Shown here in pieces: positions 48,431-64,000 of a stretch of DNA of 64,000 bases (position 1 is its first letter; each line of letters opens with the position of its first letter). Source of the stretch: Agelaius tricolor. Its lineage: Eukaryota > Chordata > Aves > Passeriformes > Icteridae. The notes under the pieces are model-generated. The model saw nothing but the letters and a program-made list of their open reading frames with translations. It was not told the origin of the DNA and ran no database searches. Both the position numbers and the translations under genes were made by a program. The stretch covers positions 9,407,001 through 9,471,000 of the forward strand of contig JALJCS010000020.1 in assembly GCA_023055355.1 (NCBI GenBank). The letters run 5' to 3'.

Positions 48431-48526
48431 TCTCCCTCTCTCTTCTCTCTCTTTCTCTTTTCCTCTCTTTCTCCCTCCCCCTTTTTTCTCTTCCTTTCTC
48501 TTTCCCTCTCACTTTCTCTCTCTTTT
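48426..48526 (+). repeat. Near-pure pyrimidine tract in the TBX3 promoter/leader
   Basis: About 100 nt of C and T with one A, made of CTCT and TTCC words, on the sense strand. It sits at the likely transcription start. Such tracts can form triplex DNA (H-DNA), serve as initiator-like elements and bind PTB/PCBP proteins in RNA. Confidence 0.75.
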
Positions 48527-49171
48527 ATGGAGACAACAGTATAATTCTGGCAGATTTTTTTTTTAAGGCACAGCGAAAGAGAAAGAGAGGGGGAAAAATA
48601 AATTAAAAAAAAAAAAAAAGGAGGAGGGTGAAAGAAAGAAGAGATCCTGATGGAAATCAGGACACCCTGACCAGCTCCTGCTTGGGGAGCGAGGAAGGCG
48701 AGGCGGAAACGAGATTTCCCTACAAGTTTTTGCTGCTGAAGGTTGCTCAGGAGCCTTCCTCGGCCGGCGAGGGGGGGTGGGTTTGTTTGCTTCTTTCTGC
48801 TTTCCCTCCTTCCCCAGCCTCTGCTCTGCAGCCTGACCGTACGGAGGAAAGGTGGAGGGGTGGGGGGGAGGGGGAAGAGACCCAGCCACCCTAAAAGAAA
48901 ACCCAGCTTCGAGCCGTCACCCTCCGCCACGGAAGAAGAGAAGAGGGATTGGGACTAAGAGAAAAAAAGAAGAAGAAAAAAAAAAGGATTTCAGTTTGTC
49001 CAGCTCTTCTGCGGCAACAGGAGCAGACAGCGAATCCGGTGGATTTTTTTTTCTTCCCTTCTTCGGCGTTTCTTTTCCAGCACAAGGACTTCCACTCAGG
49101 AAAAAAACGCAAACAACTAAAAAGCAAAACAAAGCCTCTGAGACAGAACACGAGAAAAAGCAAGAGTAATA

Positions 49172-49243
49172 ATGAACAATCCTGTTAATCCGCTGTCCCG
49201 AGGGCTGGGGATGTGCCCCGGCTCGGGAAGTTGTAGGCTGTAG
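49172..49243 (+). other. Longest uORF in the TBX3 leader (23 codons)
   Basis: ATG at 49172, stop TAG at 49241, in the sequence AATAATGAAC. A is at -3, so initiation context is moderate. It ends 191 nt before the main ATG, leaving room for reinitiation. The encoded peptide is Pro/Gly/Cys-rich and matches no family I know; a cis role is more likely than a product. Confidence 0.4.
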
Positions 49244-49298
49244 AAGTTCTGCCTCTCCCTCATGTACTGTGCTGTTTAGAGCTTGTTACCCCCAACCC

Positions 49299-49324
49299 TT
49301 TTTTTTTTTTTTTTTTTTTTTTTT
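49299..49324 (+). repeat. T26 homopolymer in the TBX3 leader
   Basis: Twenty-six T in a row 110 nt before the start codon. Length is likely polymorphic and may be affected by sequencing error. Confidence 0.9.
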
Positions 49325-49413
49325 GGTGCTTTATTGCTGTTATTGTTATTATCTTAATTTTTCTTCTTCGTGATGTGCTGTTAGAAACCACTCCGGGACT
49401 ACTCCAGCAGTAG

Positions 49414-60014
<10,601 letters not shown>

Positions 60015-60299
60015 CCCCCCGGCCTCCGGGAGCTCATTTCAAATCCGTCTCGCAGTGCACTTTGTTTGAAAGAAACCACATCCTCCACCCCGCGAGTGTT
60101 TGTTTTTTACCCCCTTCTTTATTTTGGTTTTTTTTCCTTCCGACTTCTTTTTTTTTTTTTTTTTAACATATAAAATCCCGCGGCGTTTAGCAACAAAAAG
60201 GTATCTGGTGGAGCAGGGAAAAAAGGGTCGAGGATGGGGGAGCGCTGGGTCGGAGGCTCCTCACAGGGATCGAGGCACCGGTGGGGTTTGTGGCATCCT

Positions 60300-60455
60300 C
60301 CTTTAATTTTCTTTTTTACCAGTGTAAAAAAAAAAATAAAACCCAAAACCAAAACACACCGGAAAAAAAAAAAAGAAAAAAAAAGAGAAAAAAAACTAAA
60401 AGAAAAAAATAAAACAAAAAAAAAATCAAACAAACTTATGAATAAAAATAAAGTA
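60300..60455 (+). repeat. A-rich stretch in the TBX3 3' UTR
   Basis: About 155 nt of mostly A with scattered C, G and T, containing several AATAAA words (the last at about 60438-60452). It may prime oligo-dT internally and so create false 3' ends in cDNA data. Confidence 0.8.
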
Positions 60456-61021
60456 AGAGAAGTGATTTTTTTCTCTCCGAAAGAAAAGTGTGTAACTAAC
60501 TCACGTATTGGTTCTTCAACAGTTGTTTCCTGGGCGGGTTGTTGACCACAACCCCCTTAGTCGATATTAAGGGAAGCTGTGTGTTTAAAATATTATTGTG
60601 ATGTCTGAGAGCCAGTTGGTGGCTTTTTTTTTTTGCATGTTCCAGAGTAGTCTGCTTTTTTTTTTTTTTCAGGGGGGTGGTGATATTTTTTATTTCAGTG
60701 GGGTTTTGTTGTTTATTTTTAATGCTCGTTTCAAATCCCAGGGAAAAAATTATTATTAATAATAATAAAAACAAAAATAAGACCTTTGTCCCTCTACCTT
60801 AAACATCCTCCCTTGTAGCAACAAAAATAAGACGTGTAGTTGGAAAGAAAAAAAAAAAGTGAATTTATTTTATCTAAAAACCTCTGTAGCTCGACTGTAG
60901 ATTTATCACAGCTTTCCCTCTTTAATTGTATATGCAATAACAAGGTTTAACATACTGAGAAGAAGAAAAGAGTGGACACTATTATTAAAACAAAGTATTT
61001 ATGTAATTATTTGATAACTCT

Positions 61022-61093
61022 TGTAAATACGTGGAATATGAATACTCGAAATTAAACTTTAATTTATTGACATTGTACATATCTCTGTAAATA
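61022..61093 (+). promoter_or_regulatory. Cluster of three Pumilio response elements in the 3' UTR
   Basis: Exact TGTANATA words at 61022-61029 (TGTAAATA), 61074-61081 (TGTACATA) and 61086-61093 (TGTAAATA). A near match, TGTATATG, lies at 60927-60934. PUM1/PUM2 bind UGUANAUA in mRNAs and usually promote decay or translational repression. Between the first two lies an AAATTAAA/TTTAATTT inverted repeat. Confidence 0.6.
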
Positions 61094-61712
61094 CGACTGC
61101 AGCGGTGTTCTTTTTTTTCCTTCTGTTTTTATTTTTAGTCGTTTTCATTTCAAGTTGGTAATTCCTTTAAACATAGATCCCGACCCAGAGGAGAAATTCC
61201 CCCATTTGTGAGGGCTCCGTTTCTAAATCAGAGCTCAGCCCAGGAAAACCTCGTCCTTTGGTCAAGGAGCCGAATGCAAAAGGCAAAGCAGAAAGAAACC
61301 AAATTATTCAAAGACCTTAAAAAAATCAAAGAGAGAAAAAGACAAAGCAGTGTGCCATGGTAGCTTTTAATCCTCGATTTCTTCGGTGTTCAAAATGTCA
61401 ACAACCACAAAATTATATATGTTTATACACGACAACAGGCTTCTCCAGTGGCTTGAGAGAAAAAAAAAAAAGTGGTGAAGATTCTAGGATTTTCTGTACT
61501 TTATTATTTTTGCCCGTTTCCTCAGTGCATCAGAAAACAACCCCGCAATGGAGTTTCACTACTGTGCTTATTGTTGTCTTTGTTTGAGTGAGTGCATATT
61601 TTCTTGGGTTGAAAGTCAGGTGCTCAGAGCTGGTTCAAAGAAAAAAAAATGAAGGTATATTTTGTGTTATATAAATGTTGAGAAGTTCTTGCTATTTTTT
61701 TTTTCTGTAATT

Positions 61713-61734
61713 CCCCCCCCCCCCCCCCCCCCCC
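61713..61734 (+). repeat. C22 homopolymer in the TBX3 3' UTR
   Basis: Twenty-two C in a row, 22 nt upstream of the AATAAA. It could bind poly(C)-binding proteins and form an i-motif, or a G-quadruplex on the other strand. The length may be unstable. Confidence 0.9.
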
Positions 61735-61752
61735 TTTTAAAAGTCACTGAAG

Positions 61753-61774
61753 TTTCAATAAATTTTTATTGAAA
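61753..61774. repeat. 10-bp inverted repeat spanning the poly(A) signal
   Basis: Arms TTTCAATAAA (61753-61762) and TTTATTGAAA (61765-61774) with a 2-nt spacer TT. The palindrome puts AATAAA on both strands. Confidence 0.9.
61757..61762 (+). terminator. TBX3: TBX3 poly(A) signal AATAAA
   Basis: Canonical AATAAA inside a palindrome (61753-61774) whose other arm gives AATAAA on the opposite strand. A TG/T-rich stretch follows at 61770-61790, so cleavage is expected at about 61775-61790. The downstream sequence loses the UTR character. Earlier AATAAA words at about 60438-60452 and 60763 could give shorter 3' UTRs. Confidence 0.75.
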
Positions 61775-61789
61775 TGTCTTGGGCGTACT

Positions 61790-62480
61790 GTGAAATGCCT
61801 TCACCCCAACCCTCCCCGAAGTGCCTGGGAGGATGGAGGGGTTGAAAGATATATATCCCTCTTCTGCCTTTCTCCTCCACCCCCTTTCCCGTTCCCAATA
61901 TTAAGATATTTCTCCTGCAAGGAGCTAGTACGAACCAGTCGAGATTGTGTCATTGGAATTGTTGGGGGGGAAGGACGAGTTTTAAGCAAGCTGTTTAATG
62001 TACCTTTTCCGTCTTTATCCCTCTCGCTTTTAAAGTCGATCCAGAGGCTACTAAAGTCACCCCTTTTAATGGAACAATATTAAGTGGCGTTTGAAAAGTT
62101 AATGAGAAAGGCTCAGCTATGCTTTTATCTGTCATAAATTAATAACGCAAAAGTGAAGAATTAGAGAATAGATTGGTTAAATTTTAATGCAGAGCCCTCC
62201 TTCAAAGTTTCCAGGTAAAGTGCTCAGGAGTTGATGCTGCTGCTGGGCTCGTTTTCCTCTCCCGTCCGGGCAGAGGATTTGGCTTTCCCAGTTAGTTATC
62301 ACCTGGAAATACATGGGGTTTTTTAATATCTATTTCCCCCCCCTTTTATTGGAATCGCCCCTTTTTGCCCTTGGGCTCGTGATATATCGAGATTAAGCTG
62401 GAAAACGGCTGGAACGGGGACAGACATCCAGGCTGGACCAGTGGCCTGGGAGGTCACTGAGAGGAGAGCTGAGGAGAGCT
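61790..62480. other. Downstream flank of TBX3, no gene seen
   Basis: No exon. An AT-rich, possibly conserved stretch lies at 62030-62220 (GGAACAATATTAAGTGG, CATAAATTAATAACGC). Confidence 0.6.
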
Positions 62481-62489
62481 GGCAGCCCC

Positions 62490-62680
62490 TGCTGTACCTC
62501 TGCCAGTCTATGAGCACATCCTTTAGCAGAACATATATATTTCTTGTTAATGAGATTTTTTTTTCCCCCATCCCTTCAACAGTTAGTGGCCCGTATATTG
62601 AAAAGCGATTCATCGTCCGCCAGTAATAAATATTATAAGGATGTACTTCCAGCCTGTATCCTGTTTTATGCTCTGCCTGC
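62490..62680. promoter_or_regulatory. Candidate conserved non-coding block downstream of TBX3
   Basis: CTTGTTAATGAG, CCCGTATATTGAAAAGCG, CATCGTCCGCC and GTAATAAATATTATAAGG words, with CpG retained in AT-rich sequence. Confidence 0.4.
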
Positions 62681-62689
62681 CCCTCGGCC

Positions 62690-63680
62690 CGCGGCCCCCG
62701 GTTCCTGCACCGGCGAGATAAAGGGAGATCCAGGGGGTAAAAGTGGCCGTGAAGTTGTGGGTTTTTTGGTTGTTGGTTTGTTTGTTTTTTTTTTCCCCCG
62801 ATTTTTTAATTTAAAAATTCCCCCACGAACATGAAACTGTTCCCCTTCGTGGGGAAACGGGACCCTTCCCATTTCAGCTTGGGGATGGGGGGTTTTGTTT
62901 AAATCCACAATGTTTGAGCGGCAGAAAGGTTTGGGCTGAGTTTGAGCAGGAGTTTTTGTCTCCCTCTTCGGATGGCCCAAGGTGACGGCTGCTGGAAATG
63001 TCACTTGAGCCGATGCTCCCCTGAGCTGGCCTGGCCGAGCAGGGGCTTTCAGGGATAGAGGTGGCGGCGGGTCGGGCCAAAGAAATGAAAAAAAAAAAAA
63101 AAAAGAAAAAAATCCACGCGAAGAAGGAGGCAGCGGCTGTGCAGGCAGCCCGGCCCGAAGGCTGCAGCCCCACCGGCCGCTTTCCACACGGATCCTCCAC
63201 ACGGGTGGGAGCTGGAGCCGCTCCGGGACGGGGACTCCGGTGCCGAGGGGAGCAGGACGGCGGGACAGAGCCCTGGGACAGCCATCCCCGCCCGGGGAGC
63301 CGCCTTCCCCTCTGCGCTGAGCTCCGGCCTCAGCGGCAGCGCCGAGGCTCCGGTCCATGACAGACCCCGGCCCCTCGCCCCCATCCCTTTGGCTTCAGCA
63401 ATCACGCGGGGACCTCAAATTTTTCCCTCTCTCAGCTGCTGGTCCCCCAAACGGCTCTTAGAGGGGGAGAGCCGCTCTGATCTGTGTATGAGTGGGGAAA
63501 ATGTCTTGGTTGGCGAGGAATTCACTGCTGATGGTCAGGAGGAAAGCAACAGACACCCACCCCAGGCCCCCCTTGCCCATCTCGCTGTCCTGCCAGCCAG
63601 GAGCCGCCCCGCAAGCCAGGCAGGCACCGGCAGCCCCGGGGCGCCGCAACCCCCGAGCTCACCATTTATTCTTTGTAAGG
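62690..63680. other. Downstream flank, GC-rich, no gene seen
   Basis: CpG-rich at 63120-63360, with T- and A-homopolymer runs (62790-62801, 63087-63111). Nothing coding was recognised. Confidence 0.6.
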
Positions 63681-63689
63681 CTGAGGGTG

Positions 63690-63970
63690 CAGCCTGATTG
63701 CTTCAAACCCTCACTTTTCCACGGGCCTAATGCTGACCTCCCCCTCGCCATGCCCTTGCAAGAAATCCGTGTACCGCAGGTGTAACTCTGACTTGCAAAT
63801 GGCTTTATCTCCTGTGTATCTTATTTGTATATAGTAACGTTAATGAGTAACTCTTGTGGCGCTTGTGGAAGGAGGTAAACAGCGAGCAATCTCTGTGGAT
63901 TATCCTGTCTATTACTCACCTGGCGCCTGTCTTGATATCCTCAATGGTTTTATGGCTGATGCAGGCGACC
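63690..63970. promoter_or_regulatory. Candidate conserved block downstream of TBX3
   Basis: Evenly composed 280 nt with GTATCTTATTTGTATATAG, AACGTTAATGAG, GAGGTAAACAG (forkhead-like), GGATTATCCTG and CTTGATATCCTC words. Called on texture only. Confidence 0.4.
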
Positions 63971-64000
63971 CGGCGCTGGGTGGGGGTGGCCGGCGGCGGG

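Larger units (their letters stand above)
60015..61785 (+). other. TBX3: TBX3 3' untranslated region
   Basis: About 1.77 kb. The first part has T- and A-homopolymer runs (T17 at 60148-60164; A-rich 60327-60450). The middle (60860-61110) looks strongly constrained: AU-rich with ATTTA words and three exact Pumilio motifs TGTANATA (61022, 61074, 61086). A run of 22 C lies at 61713-61734, just before the poly(A) signal. An unstable, post-transcriptionally controlled mRNA is inferred. Confidence 0.8.

Noticed and set aside
49299..49335. Minus-strand poly(A) tail (AATAAA next to the T26 run)
   Set aside because: Only 5 nt separate the minus-strand AATAAA from the A-run, too short for normal cleavage, and the run lies within the TBX3 leader.
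61790..64000. First exon of TBX5 downstream
   Set aside because: No T-box or TBX5 N-terminal coding sequence is present; the neighbour must lie beyond the window.

Overview
This is a vertebrate nuclear window from a bird, centred on one gene: TBX3, a T-box transcriptional repressor, on the + strand. Bird origin rests on a decayed CR1 LINE 3' end at about 21.3-21.57 kb, with its typical avian tail, and on TBX3 exons whose protein is close to identical to vertebrate TBX3 through the T-box. Very low interspersed repeat content, many CpG-rich stretches and short introns also fit a bird chromosome. A songbird is possible but I cannot prove it.

Layout. Positions 1-48,160 hold no protein-coding gene that I can support. 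This is the upstream flank of TBX3. It alternates neutral-looking DNA, blocks with the texture of conserved non-coding elements (AT-rich, homeodomain/GATA-like words, no repeats; clearest at 14.7-15.0, 15.6-15.9, 17.4-18.1, 18.76-18.92, 35.0-35.5, 37.1-37.5, 38.0-38.5, 39.8-40.06, 42.5-42.7 and 45.9-46.2 kb), and CpG-rich islands that become dense from 35.6 kb to the promoter. Positions 48,165-48,430 are the core promoter, followed by a leader of about 1 kb with five short upstream ORFs. The coding region is seven exons between 49,435 and 60,014 (731 codons plus stop, all GT-AG introns, frame checked across every junction). The 3' UTR runs to a poly(A) signal at 61,757. Positions 61.8-64.0 kb are downstream flank, again with conserved-looking blocks.

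How it works together. The window reads as one developmental regulatory unit: one dosage-sensitive transcription factor with a large CpG-island/CNE landscape upstream. In vertebrates TBX3 lies next to TBX5 on its 3' side and a large gene-poor interval separates it from MED13L on its 5' side. Neither neighbour is seen here, which fits the empty flanks. TBX3 acts in limb, heart conduction system, mammary/skin and other primordia.

No new multi-gene system is visible. The observations most worth checking are post-transcriptional: three exact Pumilio motifs within 72 nt of the 3' UTR, a palindromic poly(A) signal readable on both strands, and a uORF-rich leader with a weak first ATG and a strong second-choice ATG. 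Next come a perfect 20-bp hairpin in the upstream flank, three AATAAA-plus-A-tail tracts, a short interstitial telomeric repeat, and the apparent absence of the mammalian alternative exon 2a.
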